A DNA stretch of 64,000 bases from PCC-9228 sp964477525. GTDB lineage: Bacteria > Cyanobacteriota > Cyanobacteriia > Cyanobacteriales > PCC-9228. Both the position numbers and the translations under genes were made by a program. The stretch covers positions 31,997 to 95,996 of the forward strand of contig CAYZHY010000003.1 of assembly GCA_964477525.1 (NCBI GenBank), written 5' to 3'. The notes under the pieces were generated by a model that was given only the letters and a program-made list of their open reading frames with translations, was not told the origin of the DNA and did no database searches. This document shows, piece after piece, positions 45,254 through 54,109 of the stretch. The first letter of the stretch is position 1; each line of letters starts with the position of its first letter.

Positions 45254-47032
45254 CTATCCACCAGTTTGAAACTGTTGGGCGCAAAACCGAGCATAGCGAC
45301 CCTGCAACTGTAGCAACTCCTCGTGGTTGCCCGATTCCACGACTTTTCCCTTTTCCAACACCAAAATGCGATCGCTGCGCAACACCGTTGCCAAACGATG
45401 GGCAATAATAAAAACCGTTCGCGGTTGGCTATGGAAATCTTCCCCGCCAGCAATCAACCGTTCCAAAGCTTGCTGTACCAGTGCTTCCGACTCCGAATCC
45501 AACGAAGAGGTGGCTTCATCCAAAATTAAAATGCGCGGATCGAGCAAAACCGCTCTAGCAATGGCAATTCGCTGTCGCTGACCCCCCGATAAATTGGCAC
45601 CGCGTTCTCCCACCCAGGTATAGTAACCATTGGGCAGCTGTGAAATAAAGTTGTGGGCATTGGCAACCTGCGCCGCTGCCTTGACTTCTTCCAAAGAACG
45701 CTCTGGCTGGGCAAAAGCGATATTATCTGCGATCGTACCAGAAAACAGAATCGTATCCTGGGGCACAATCCCAATTTGACGGCGGAGACTGCCGAGGGTG
45801 ACATCGCGAATATCGATACCATCGACCAAAATTTGACCCTCTGTGGGGTCGTAAAATCGGCTTAGCAAGCTCATCGCCGTACTTTTGCCAGCGCCACTCA
45901 TCCCCACCAAAGCAATAATTTCCCCTGGCAATGCCAATAAACTGAGGTCTTTCAAAACCCATTCCTGGTTGCCGTTGCTGTAGGGATAAGCAAAATACAC
46001 GTGGTTGTATTCCACTTTCCCGGTGATGGTGGGTAGTTCCTTGGCATTGGGTTTTTCCACCACCGAAGCCGGAACTGCCAGCAATTCAAAAATCCGGTCG
46101 ACCGAAGCTTCCCCCTGTTTGAATTCGTTGTAGTTGTTGGTGGTAATGGAAATGGGGTCGATTAACAAGGCCACCGCTGCTACGTAGCTAACAAAATCGC
46201 TGGCAGTGAGGTTATTTTGGGCAATTTGCCAACCGCCGAGGAAAAATAGAAAAATGACGCTCAAAGCTTCTAGAAAACCAACTATAACAAATTGAAAGGC
46301 TTTGAGCTGTTCGGTGATATATTTGGTACGGCGATTGCGTTCTGCCTCCTGGGCAAATCGGGAAAGTTGGTACTGTTGGGCGTTAAATCCTTGAATAACG
46401 GCGATACCGTTGAAGGATTCCGTTAGCAATGCGGAAAGATTGGAGATGCGGTTTTGGCTGCGGCGGGCAAAATTGAGTAGCTGGTTGCCAAAATAACCGA
46501 TCAGACCTGCCATGAGGGGGGCAACAATGAGGGTGGCGACGGTTAGCTGCCAGTTGATGTAAAACATATATCCCAACACCACCACCAACTGAAGGATGGA
46601 AGGGATAAATTGGTGGAAAACTTTGTTGATGACTTCGCCGATGCGGTCGATGTCTTCGGTGAGGCGGTAGGAGAGGTCGCCGGTTTGGGCTTGGGAAAAG
46701 TAGCTGAGGCTGAGGTGGGAAAGGTGAGCGTAGGTTTTTAAACGCAGGTCAAAGGCGATCGCTAGGGCAGCTTTGGCCATTAACGCATCTTGTCCGTATT
46801 GTACCGCACCCCGCACCAAAAAAATAATTGCTGCCAAACCCGCCAATTGCGCGATCGCGGTAATATCGCCAGCACCGATATAAGAGGCCATTCGCCCGGC
46901 AAGAGAAGCCAAAATCGGCCAAAATATGGTAAAAGCCAGAGTACAGGCTAAGGCTTGGGCAATGGTTTTTCCTTGGGTTTTCAGATAGGGAAAGAGTTTG
47001 ATGTAGTTGGTTGCCCCGAAACGTTTTTTCAT
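45254..47032 (-). CDS. ABC exporter half-transporter (MsbA-like)
   Basis: A 592-residue fused transporter. The N-terminal six-helix ABC membrane domain (about 20-320) is followed by an ATPase domain (about 345-590) with Walker A GMSGAGKST, signature LSGGQRQR, Walker B ILILDEATSSLD and the switch His in IIAHRLATV. It is an exporter of lipids, drugs or peptides and works as a dimer; its substrate is unknown. It converges on cytM. Confidence 0.92.
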   Translation of the reverse strand: MKKRFGATNYIKLFPYLKTQGKTIAQALACTLAFTIFWPILASLAGRMASYIGAGDITAIAQLAGLAAIIFLVRGAVQYGQDALMAKAALAIAFDLRLKTYAHLSHLSLSYFSQAQTGDLSYRLTEDIDRIGEVINKVFHQFIPSILQLVVVLGYMFYINWQLTVATLIVAPLMAGLIGYFGNQLLNFARRSQNRISNLSALLTESFNGIAVIQGFNAQQYQLSRFAQEAERNRRTKYITEQLKAFQFVIVGFLEALSVIFLFFLGGWQIAQNNLTASDFVSYVAAVALLIDPISITTNNYNEFKQGEASVDRIFELLAVPASVVEKPNAKELPTITGKVEYNHVYFAYPYSNGNQEWVLKDLSLLALPGEIIALVGMSGAGKSTAMSLLSRFYDPTEGQILVDGIDIRDVTLGSLRRQIGIVPQDTILFSGTIADNIAFAQPERSLEEVKAAAQVANAHNFISQLPNGYYTWVGERGANLSGGQRQRIAIARAVLLDPRILILDEATSSLDSESEALVQQALERLIAGGEDFHSQPRTVFIIAHRLATVLRSDRILVLEKGKVVESGNHEELLQLQGRYARFCAQQFQTGG

Positions 47033-47119
47033 CAGCGATCGCGCAACATGGATTTCGGAAATGAGATCGAATTTATGCTTCCCATCTTCCCATATCTAAC
47101 CGCGATCGCTCCATCCTCC

Positions 47120-48844
47120 CTACCTTTCCATTTGTCTATCTAATAACTCTTGCCCTTCCTCTTCTTCTTTCTCCGCTTCTTTCAGCAATTCCTTTACCCG
47201 ACTTTGAATTTCGGCGTGGGATTCTACGCCTTCATAGGCATAGCGGTTGTAGCCGTAGCGAAGAATCAAGCTTTCCAAATAGCGAACCCGGTTTTCTGTA
47301 TCTGGGTGGGTGGAAAAGAAGGTGGGTGGCGACCCTTTGGAACCTTTCAGTTCGTAAAGCGTTGCCATGACATCTCGTACACCATCCGCCGCGTATTTGG
47401 TATTGGCAAGCAGGCGCGTGCCAAAAATATCCGCTTGTCGCTCTTGGTCGCGGCTGTAGTCTAAGGCCAACAAGTTAGATATAATATTGCCAAAGGGAAC
47501 AAATCGAGCAACGCCAGAAATCAAGTTATTGCGGGTGGCTTGTTGGAAACCGTGAGACAAAACCGTGTGAGCCAACTCGTGCGCCAGCAAACCGGCTAAT
47601 TCCGCTTCGGAGTCGGTTTTTAAAATAGCGCCAGCGTTAACAAAAATTTTCCCGCCGGGAAGGGCAAAGGCATTGAGATCTTCATTTAAGACAACATGGA
47701 ATTCGTATTCAAAATCTCTACCCGTATATTTGGCAAGTTCTTCTCCCATATTTTGGACGTATTTTGTTACTTTTTCGTCTTCGACTGTGGGAACATTGTC
47801 GCGGATGGCTTTGGTGGCACGACGACCCAATGCTTCTTCTCCCCGCAGCAGCAGCAATGTGCTATCAACCGCTGGTAAGGCGGCAAAAGGGCTACCGGTA
47901 ACGGCAACGGAAAGGGCACCTGTAATGGCTGTCGCGATGGCGTTTCCTGTGAGTTCGTCGCGCAAGTCGCTACGGAAGTTTTTATAATGAATTTCGGCTA
48001 GCTGTTTGAACTCTTCAGCTTGGGAATGGTCGGGATAAAGCAATGCAAACTGTCTGGCAGCGATGGAAGCATCCAACCAGCGCTCGTTTTCCGCAAAAGT
48101 TTCGACGGTAGCTTTGACTAGTTGCGGTTGGTCGGAATACTCCTGCATAGCTTGTTCCAAGACCAAAGCCGCTTGTTCGGGGCGTTCGTATTTTTTGAGT
48201 GCTTCGGCATAGCGGATATGACCGGGAATAAATTCGGGAACTTCTTTAACAAGTAATTCTAGCGGTACTAAGATTTTACTTTGCAGGTTTTGTTCCCAAC
48301 CGGCTTGGGCTTGCCGCCAGTAGACTTTGCCAGCGGGGGAGAGTTTTTCTGGGTCGCTGTAGGGGTCGGGTCGGTCGGTATAGTTTTCGGCCTCTTCAGC
48401 AAAGGCTGGCTTGACTTCTCGATAGATTTTTTCAGCGGCTTCGGTGTCGCCAGCTAGATACAACCGATCGGCTTCTGCCAATCTGGAAAAGTTCGGTGGC
48501 GTAGCGGCTTCTAAGGAGTCGCTGTTGCTTTCTTGATTATCTTCGCTATCTTCCGAACTTGTGGAAGAAGTGTCTTCCTCTTCCTCTTCCGATTCCGATT
48601 CTCCCTCCGGCGTTGGGGAAGCTTCTGGTTCGCTAGAGGATGAGGATTGATTTTCCTGTTGGTTTTCTTCTGTCGTAGCTGAGGAGGATTCGTCGGATTC
48701 GGAGTTTGTTTGCGAATCAGTTTCGGTTGGGCTTTCGGAGGTTTGTTCTGTTGTTGATGGTTCGGCGATCGCTACTGGAATCGCCATTTCGAGAGATAAA
48801 AGGCTGCCAAACGTTATTGCTAGAGAAGTACGAATAGGTTTCAT
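47120..48844 (-). CDS. Exported M48 metalloprotease with acidic Ser/Glu-rich region
   Basis: A protein of about 574 residues. A signal peptide (about 1-28) is followed by a long Ser/Thr/Glu low-complexity region (about 30-115), a TPR-like helical region and an M48 peptidase domain with the zinc motif HELAH in LLAHELAHTVLSHG. Downstream ERQADIFGTRLLA supplies the third ligand. It resembles BepA/YfgC-type proteases, which act in envelope quality control, but with the TPR part before the catalytic domain. The ATG is preferred; a GTG three codons upstream is possible. The charged region is predicted to be disordered. Confidence 0.88.
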   Translation of the reverse strand: MKPIRTSLAITFGSLLSLEMAIPVAIAEPSTTEQTSESPTETDSQTNSESDESSSATTEENQQENQSSSSSEPEASPTPEGESESEEEEEDTSSTSSEDSEDNQESNSDSLEAATPPNFSRLAEADRLYLAGDTEAAEKIYREVKPAFAEEAENYTDRPDPYSDPEKLSPAGKVYWRQAQAGWEQNLQSKILVPLELLVKEVPEFIPGHIRYAEALKKYERPEQAALVLEQAMQEYSDQPQLVKATVETFAENERWLDASIAARQFALLYPDHSQAEEFKQLAEIHYKNFRSDLRDELTGNAIATAITGALSVAVTGSPFAALPAVDSTLLLLRGEEALGRRATKAIRDNVPTVEDEKVTKYVQNMGEELAKYTGRDFEYEFHVVLNEDLNAFALPGGKIFVNAGAILKTDSEAELAGLLAHELAHTVLSHGFQQATRNNLISGVARFVPFGNIISNLLALDYSRDQERQADIFGTRLLANTKYAADGVRDVMATLYELKGSKGSPPTFFSTHPDTENRVRYLESLILRYGYNRYAYEGVESHAEIQSRVKELLKEAEKEEEEGQELLDRQMER

Positions 48845-49177
48845 GGTCGCCACACCGCAAGTCGGATTAGTTCTATTGTAGCCAGACGCATCGAGTTGTG
48901 TGGAAGTTGCGTTGTCGTCTTTGAATATCGCTTTTTTACGGAATTTACGGATTTTGCAAATGTTGGCTGTGCGATCGCGATCGCATTTTCTTAAGGTTTT
49001 TGTTACCGAGCGCCATTCCGGAAATGCTGGTTTCCAGTATCAAAAATGGCACCCTTTCTCAAGAAGACTGCTATAGGTTGATGGCGGCTACGTTGGATGA
49101 CAAGCTAGATATAGAGTTGGGCGATTTTATATTTTTGTAGTATGCTTGTTGGTTGGTGACATTTTCAAGCATTTGCG
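48845..49177. other. Divergent spacer
   Basis: A 333-bp region between the divergent M48 protease and excalibur genes. It contains GCGATCGC-type sites and presumably two promoters. Nothing else was recognised. Confidence 0.45.
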
Positions 49178-49543
49178 ATGGTATGGCAACGATTGCTAGT
49201 TATTTTTCTAGGGGGAATCCTGGCGGGTTTGGTGTTTTTGGTTCCTGACGCATCTGCGACCAATTTCTTAGATAGCTCCCCTACTAAGTTAGCCCAAACG
49301 AATTTTTTACAACAAATTTCTAGCAGCGATCGCGGTTCTTCTGGCGATAGACAACAGAAAAGCGATCGGGATAGCCGCCAAAAATCTAAATTGGATAATT
49401 TACCAGCTTGCGTATCTACCGACTGCAATTGTTCGGATTTTCGCACTCAAAAACAAGCACAACGGGTTTTGGAAGCATTTTCCGGCGACCCCCACCGCCT
49501 CGATGGCGATAAAGATGGCGTTGCTTGCGAACGTTTGCCTTAA
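49178..49543 (+). CDS. Exported excalibur-domain protein
   Basis: A 121-residue protein with a signal peptide (hydrophobic residues 5-22, cleavage near DASA), a Ser/Asp/Arg/Lys-rich linker (about 45-72) and a C-terminal excalibur domain. The domain has paired cysteines in PACVSTDCNCSDF and the calcium-loop-like ending DGDKDGVACE at residues 109-118. The excalibur motif is typical of extracellular calcium-binding or nuclease-associated proteins. No nuclease domain is present. It is followed by the large membrane protein gene. Confidence 0.85.
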   Translation: MVWQRLLVIFLGGILAGLVFLVPDASATNFLDSSPTKLAQTNFLQQISSSDRGSSGDRQQKSDRDSRQKSKLDNLPACVSTDCNCSDFRTQKQAQRVLEAFSGDPHRLDGDKDGVACERLP

Positions 49544-49722
49544 ACTTAAGTGAAATTCTTAAAAGAACCGAGCATTTCTGCGAACCGCCAGCAATAATAA
49601 CACGACATTATTTTCGTTTCCCAAAACAACAAATATGTCTATACGATGGAATTGATGTGTCGTTGGGTGGCTCGTGGATTTCCCCAATCAAACCACAAAT
49701 AGGGCTGATATTGCGTGGGATT

Positions 49723-51270
49723 ATGGCAAAACCGACTGGCAAGCGACTGGCAGGCATAGCGATGGGGATAAGTTTGCTGTTGGCAGCTTCTCCAGCAGCC
49801 AAACCCGTTACCGTGAAACCGGAAAAAATAACCATCGCCGGTAGTTGCTTGTGGCAAGATTTCCTTTGTTCTCCCGCAAAGCGAACCATTGTTGTGGAAC
49901 TGCAACAACCTATCCAAAACTTACAATTGTTGCCGATTGATTTGTCATCAGCAAACAGGGGTAAGGTATTTCCCAGTTCTAGCATCGATGTAGAAAAGTC
50001 CCAAATTCAATTATATCAGAAAAATGACGCTACGAAATCGGTTTGGCAAGTGTCGCTAACCTTTGCTTTTCATAACGTTCCCAGTGGTTCTTACAACGGT
50101 CAGTTACTTTTGGTCGACGATCGCGGCAACAATATTCAAATCCCCGTTACAATTCAAGTAAAGGATAGCTGGCTGTTGCCTGTTTTGTTGTTGATTCTGG
50201 GTGTAACGATCGGGTATGGGTTGTCTGTGTATCGCCACCAAGGTTCCCAACGAGATGCGATCGCGGTTCAAGTTGGCAACTTGCAAACCCAGTGTAAAAA
50301 CGATTCGGAACTACCGCCAGCGTTTCAATCTGCGATCGTTCGTCACATTGTGGAAGCAGAAACGGCTTTGGGGAAACAACAATGGGAAACAGCCCAAAAA
50401 GCGGTGAATGCCGCGCAAGCCATTTGGGATAAGTGGCGCCAATATCGAGACGATTGGAAAAAGCAATTGGAATACGCGGAAAACAATTTACGCAGCCGCG
50501 TTCAAGAAGAAATTGACCCAGATACCAATTACCAACAAGCTATTCTTTTTTCCTTAGAGCAGGCGAAAAATATTTCTGCTTATAGGGTACCGAAAGAACT
50601 GCGCGATCGCTTGGAAGAAATCCGACAGCAGTTCCAACAATATCGACGAAACAAAGCCAAAATCCATAGATATGCTTCCATTCTCAGAAATTTCTCCCCA
50701 GAAGAAGAGAAAGAATGGCGCAACAAGCTAAAAGAATTAGACACGAAGTTGCAAGATCTCTCACCCAGCGAGCAAGATGCTATTCAAGAATGGCAAAACG
50801 AGTTGGCTAACTTCAAACAAGAGTTGGATCGATACCTGCAAGAAAAACAAAGGCAAGAAAACCCCAACCGAGAAATTTCACCCGATGTTGGTTCCAGAGG
50901 CAACTACGAAAGTTCGCCAATCGAAGCCATGTTGCAACCGCCAGCCACCAATCCTTTTACCCAAAACAGCGTTCAAAAAGCTCGCCAACGGTTGCAGTGG
51001 TTCAACTGGATAGCCCATGCTACTGTTATTGTTTTGATGGTGGGGGGTGGTTTTAACAAATTATATGCCGAAAAACCTACGTTTGGCCGTCAAGGCATTG
51101 CCGACTATTTGGCTCTTTTGGTTTGGGGATTTAGTGCGGAAGTAACCCGAGATGCTGTAGTGAAAGCCATTCGTCAAGAAGAACAGCTACTAACAACCAA
51201 AAAACAAAATTCGCAAACCAACGACTCGGAGCAAACAACGGAGGAAGAAAGCCAGCAACAATCGGAATAA
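49723..51270 (+). CDS. Large membrane protein with exported beta domain and coiled coil
   Basis: A protein of about 515 residues with no family I can name. A signal peptide (10-25) leads to a beta-rich exported domain (30-150), then a membrane helix (DSWLLPVLLLILGVTIGYGL, near 155-173). A long, highly charged helical and coiled-coil region (180-420) follows. Two C-terminal hydrophobic segments (ATVIVLMVGGGF and ADYLALLVWGFSAEV) precede a polar Gln/Glu tail. The layout suggests a membrane scaffold or sensor. The ATG after GTGGGA is preferred over a frame 66 codons longer that overlaps the excalibur gene. Confidence 0.75.
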   Translation: MAKPTGKRLAGIAMGISLLLAASPAAKPVTVKPEKITIAGSCLWQDFLCSPAKRTIVVELQQPIQNLQLLPIDLSSANRGKVFPSSSIDVEKSQIQLYQKNDATKSVWQVSLTFAFHNVPSGSYNGQLLLVDDRGNNIQIPVTIQVKDSWLLPVLLLILGVTIGYGLSVYRHQGSQRDAIAVQVGNLQTQCKNDSELPPAFQSAIVRHIVEAETALGKQQWETAQKAVNAAQAIWDKWRQYRDDWKKQLEYAENNLRSRVQEEIDPDTNYQQAILFSLEQAKNISAYRVPKELRDRLEEIRQQFQQYRRNKAKIHRYASILRNFSPEEEKEWRNKLKELDTKLQDLSPSEQDAIQEWQNELANFKQELDRYLQEKQRQENPNREISPDVGSRGNYESSPIEAMLQPPATNPFTQNSVQKARQRLQWFNWIAHATVIVLMVGGGFNKLYAEKPTFGRQGIADYLALLVWGFSAEVTRDAVVKAIRQEEQLLTTKKQNSQTNDSEQTTEEESQQQSE

Positions 51271-51325
51271 TCTAAAGTTTTTGCTGTCGAAAAATTCCAG
51301 CAAATGCGATCGCTTACCCACCACT

Positions 51326-51345
51326 GTCCCCCTTGACAGGGGGAC
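51326..51345. terminator. Palindromic hairpin between convergent genes
   Basis: A perfect 7-bp stem GTCCCCC/GGGGGAC around TTGACA, between the membrane-protein gene and the convergent DUF1499 gene. The position suits a bidirectional terminator. CCCC/GGGG palindromes of this type are also dispersed repeats in cyanobacteria. Confidence 0.5.
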
Positions 51346-51354
51346 CATAGGGGT

Positions 51355-51903
51355 TTATCCCACCGAAGGTTTGGCAGCTTCAAAAGCGGCGCGAATTTTC
51401 TCTACGCGATCGCGATTTTTACCTAAATCCGATTCGCCCAAACGGGAAGCCGAACGTAGGTGAATGGTTTTATTGTCTGGATCGTTGTAAAATTCTACAT
51501 CATCGACAAATCCCATAATTTGAGTTGTAAACTCTGCATAAAGGTAATTATCTTTGGTATCGATAATTTCAGCATTTTCCATTTTTTCGATAATGTTTTT
51601 AAGCCGATTAAATGCTTCCTCGCTGGAGGATTTGTAGGTAAACGGTTCGATGAAATGGTTTTCGTCCTTGCTTTGGCTGGAAACGCAATTGGGAGAGGTA
51701 GGACAGGGCGTCAATTTGCCGTTTTTGACCCCTAAATTATCCGGTCTTTCCCCAGAAAACGAGAAAACACTTGCGATCGCTTGTTCGCCGCCAAAATCGC
51801 TTGCAACCGCTTTTGCAGGAGACATGGGACTGTAGCCCAACAGCAAGATACCGAACACCAGCAACACCGAAACCAAAAATCTGGTCAATCCTAACAATTT
51901 CAT
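51355..51903 (-). CDS. DUF1499 family exported protein
   Basis: A protein of about 182 residues with an N-terminal signal or anchor (LLGLTRFLVSVLLVFGILLL) and a DUF1499 domain (about 60-180). Family landmarks are CPTSPNCVSSQ, EPFTYKSSSEEAFNRL, YLYAEFTTQIMGFVDDVEF and IHLRSASRLGESDLGKNR. DUF1499 proteins are widespread in photosynthetic organisms but their role is unknown. The frame may start 12 or 5 codons earlier. It is convergent with the membrane-protein gene. Confidence 0.88.
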   Translation of the reverse strand: MKLLGLTRFLVSVLLVFGILLLGYSPMSPAKAVASDFGGEQAIASVFSFSGERPDNLGVKNGKLTPCPTSPNCVSSQSKDENHFIEPFTYKSSSEEAFNRLKNIIEKMENAEIIDTKDNYLYAEFTTQIMGFVDDVEFYNDPDNKTIHLRSASRLGESDLGKNRDRVEKIRAAFEAAKPSVG

Positions 51904-52128
51904 AACCGAAACGTCCATAATTAGCGCCACCGAGACCATTGTAAACGCTTTTTAACATTTTGACCAACGACCCCAATTGAATATTCCTCGTTCCCTGTCC
52001 CTCAAATAAGCGACGCTTAAAAAAGCGACTGGTAGCAGCCATAAAAATTTTCTACAACGGTAACAATCCGAACGAGGAAGTTTTTTCCCAATCGGACATT
52101 TGTTGCTACTTACCAGAGAAATACAACC

Positions 52129-53514
52129 ATGATAGCTAAAGAAACCAATGCCCAAGCTGCCAATGTGGCTTTAGCCCAAAATTCTGCTGTTATCAATCCC
52201 TACGCTCTAGCGGAATTGATTGCTGGTCGGCGTTTGCAGTGGAAGAAAATGGCCAATCCCGCACAAGTTTTGGAAAACCTGCTAGAAACGCCCTACGAAG
52301 AATTATTCGACCCCAAATTTCAAGGGCCTTTGTATGTGGGATTGCAACTGAACGACAAGCTACAATTAGAACCAGTGCGATCGCCCTTACTCGATTTAGA
52401 ACTGCAACTCGATACCAACGATTTGGAAGATGCTTTATCCCTCGATCCCAGTCAAATTTCCAAATTAGGAGATTTGGGACCGCGCTTGCAAGTGGAAGAT
52501 ATCGGTACCATTGAAGTCAAGCGTGCGGAAATGGTGGGAGATTATTTTATGACGCTTACCGTACGCAAACCAGAACGCGATCGCTTGCAACGGCTGTTAC
52601 GGGTTCTCTCGAAAGATATTGTTCGTGCCATTTCTCCCGACCCCCAAACCAGCGGAAAATCCAAAGAATGGAGCCCACCCAACGGTACTTGGAGCGACCC
52701 CGGACGGTTTTTCAACGAAGCTTCGGAATTTTTTGACCCCATTCAAGGTGCCGTCGCCAACTGCTATTATATTGCTGCTCTCGCTGCCGTAGCTTGGGCG
52801 AAACCTTATCAAATTGCCCATTTGACCCGCGCTACTGGATTGAACCAGCAACAGTTTACTAATTTAATTCGTTTTTACAAGCCTGACAGCAACGGTACGG
52901 TTGATAAAGAAATTGAAGTCACTGATTCCGTGCCGCTCAACAGTTCTTCCGGGAATTTTATTTACGCGCGTTCCAGCGAAACTGGCGAAATCTGGCCCGC
53001 TGTTTACGAAAAAGCTTACGCAAAATACCAAACCAACACCAGTAGCGATCGCCCTGACATCACTGCCACCGCTTGGGGAGACTGCGTCCGCGCCACCGCC
53101 GAACTTACGGGTGGAAAACGATTCTACTACAGCACCAACAATATGTCTGCCGACGAACTGTGGCGTTTGGTGCGTTCCAACTCTCGAGGTCGTCGTACCT
53201 TCAACCCCATGACCTGTTGGACCTATTCCACTAGCAGCGCGGCCGACCAAGACCTCAACTACAGCGATGCCAATATTGTGGCTTCTCACTGCTATACGGT
53301 TATGGGATGGGATTATCGCAACGAGAAAAAATACATTATCTTGCGCAACCCTTGGGGAGTCACCGAAGCTACCGTACAAACCTTAGATAGCACGGTCTGG
53401 TTGTACGACATTAGCTGGTGGCGGCCGATTCATCTTACCCTCACCGATGGTACGTTTGCCATTGAAGCTTCTGCCTTCAAGAAATACTACGCCGGTATAG
53501 GGGTGGTCAAATAA
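52129..53514 (+). CDS. Calpain-type (C2 family) cysteine protease
   Basis: A 461-residue protein with the full calpain catalytic triad. Cys212 lies in QGAVANCYYIAAL, His387 in ASHCYTVMGWDY, and Asn407 in ILRNPWG. The supporting motif WPAVYEKAYAKY is at 289-300. The N-terminal 190 residues form an unassigned domain with no signal peptide, so the protein is probably cytoplasmic. Calpain-like proteases are eukaryotic-typical and patchy in bacteria; calcium dependence and targets are unknown. The gene stands alone, convergent with ruvC. Confidence 0.88.
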   Translation: MIAKETNAQAANVALAQNSAVINPYALAELIAGRRLQWKKMANPAQVLENLLETPYEELFDPKFQGPLYVGLQLNDKLQLEPVRSPLLDLELQLDTNDLEDALSLDPSQISKLGDLGPRLQVEDIGTIEVKRAEMVGDYFMTLTVRKPERDRLQRLLRVLSKDIVRAISPDPQTSGKSKEWSPPNGTWSDPGRFFNEASEFFDPIQGAVANCYYIAALAAVAWAKPYQIAHLTRATGLNQQQFTNLIRFYKPDSNGTVDKEIEVTDSVPLNSSSGNFIYARSSETGEIWPAVYEKAYAKYQTNTSSDRPDITATAWGDCVRATAELTGGKRFYYSTNNMSADELWRLVRSNSRGRRTFNPMTCWTYSTSSAADQDLNYSDANIVASHCYTVMGWDYRNEKKYIILRNPWGVTEATVQTLDSTVWLYDISWWRPIHLTLTDGTFAIEASAFKKYYAGIGVVK

Positions 53515-53527
53515 TACCAAATCCGTA

Positions 53528-53552
53528 GGGGTAGTGTCCCCGTGCCTACCCC
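53528..53552. terminator. Inverted repeat between convergent genes
   Basis: GGGGTAG and CTACCCC arms around an 11-nt loop, between the calpain-type gene and ruvC. It is a likely bidirectional terminator, and its GTAGGGG/CCCCTAC form is also a common dispersed element in cyanobacteria. Confidence 0.5.
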
Positions 53553-53571
53553 GATGGAAATTATATAAATC

Positions 53572-54051
53572 TCACAAATGCAACCAAGCGGTCACCGCCA
53601 GTGCCAACGCATCTGCCGCATCGTCGGGTTTGGGAATGCTATCTAGCTGCAACTCCCGCGCCACCGCATCCTGAACTTCTTCTTTTTCGGCATTTCCATA
53701 TCCCGTTAGGGTTTGCTTTACCGTACCGGGAGTAAACTCAACAAAGTTCAAATGGTGTTGTGCTAGAACGAGCATAATAATTCCCCGCGCTTGGGCCACC
53801 AAAATGGTATTGCCCATGCGATAGAAAAATAATTTTTCCACAGCGACTAGCTGCGGTTGGAATTGTTCGATGAGGTCGTGCAAATCTTCGTAGAGGGTTT
53901 GCAACCGTTGGGGCAGTTCCTTCTTCGCTGGGGTTTGGATAATGCCAAAATCGACGGCGGTAGCGCTTTGCTTTTGGTTTTCGCTAATATCGATAGTACC
54001 AAATCCTAACGTTGCCAGGCCCGGGTCTAATCCCAAAATCCGTTTTTCCAT
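53572..54051 (-). CDS. ruvC: Holliday junction resolvase RuvC
   Basis: Cuts Holliday junctions in homologous recombination, working with RuvAB. The 159-residue RNase H-fold protein has the first catalytic Asp in ILGLDPGLATLGFG at residues 5-18, the Glu in LVAVEKLFFYRMGNT, and the C-terminal Asp pair in DDAADALALAVTAW. The ATG at MEKRILGLDPG is taken as the start; upstream extension lacks conservation. chlI lies 58 bp upstream on the same strand. Confidence 0.95.
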   Translation of the reverse strand: MEKRILGLDPGLATLGFGTIDISENQKQSATAVDFGIIQTPAKKELPQRLQTLYEDLHDLIEQFQPQLVAVEKLFFYRMGNTILVAQARGIIMLVLAQHHLNFVEFTPGTVKQTLTGYGNAEKEEVQDAVARELQLDSIPKPDDAADALALAVTAWLHL

Positions 54052-54109
54052 GAACGCAATGGTACAACGACCGATTTTCATAGGGTGGGCCATGCCCACC
54101 CTACTACTG

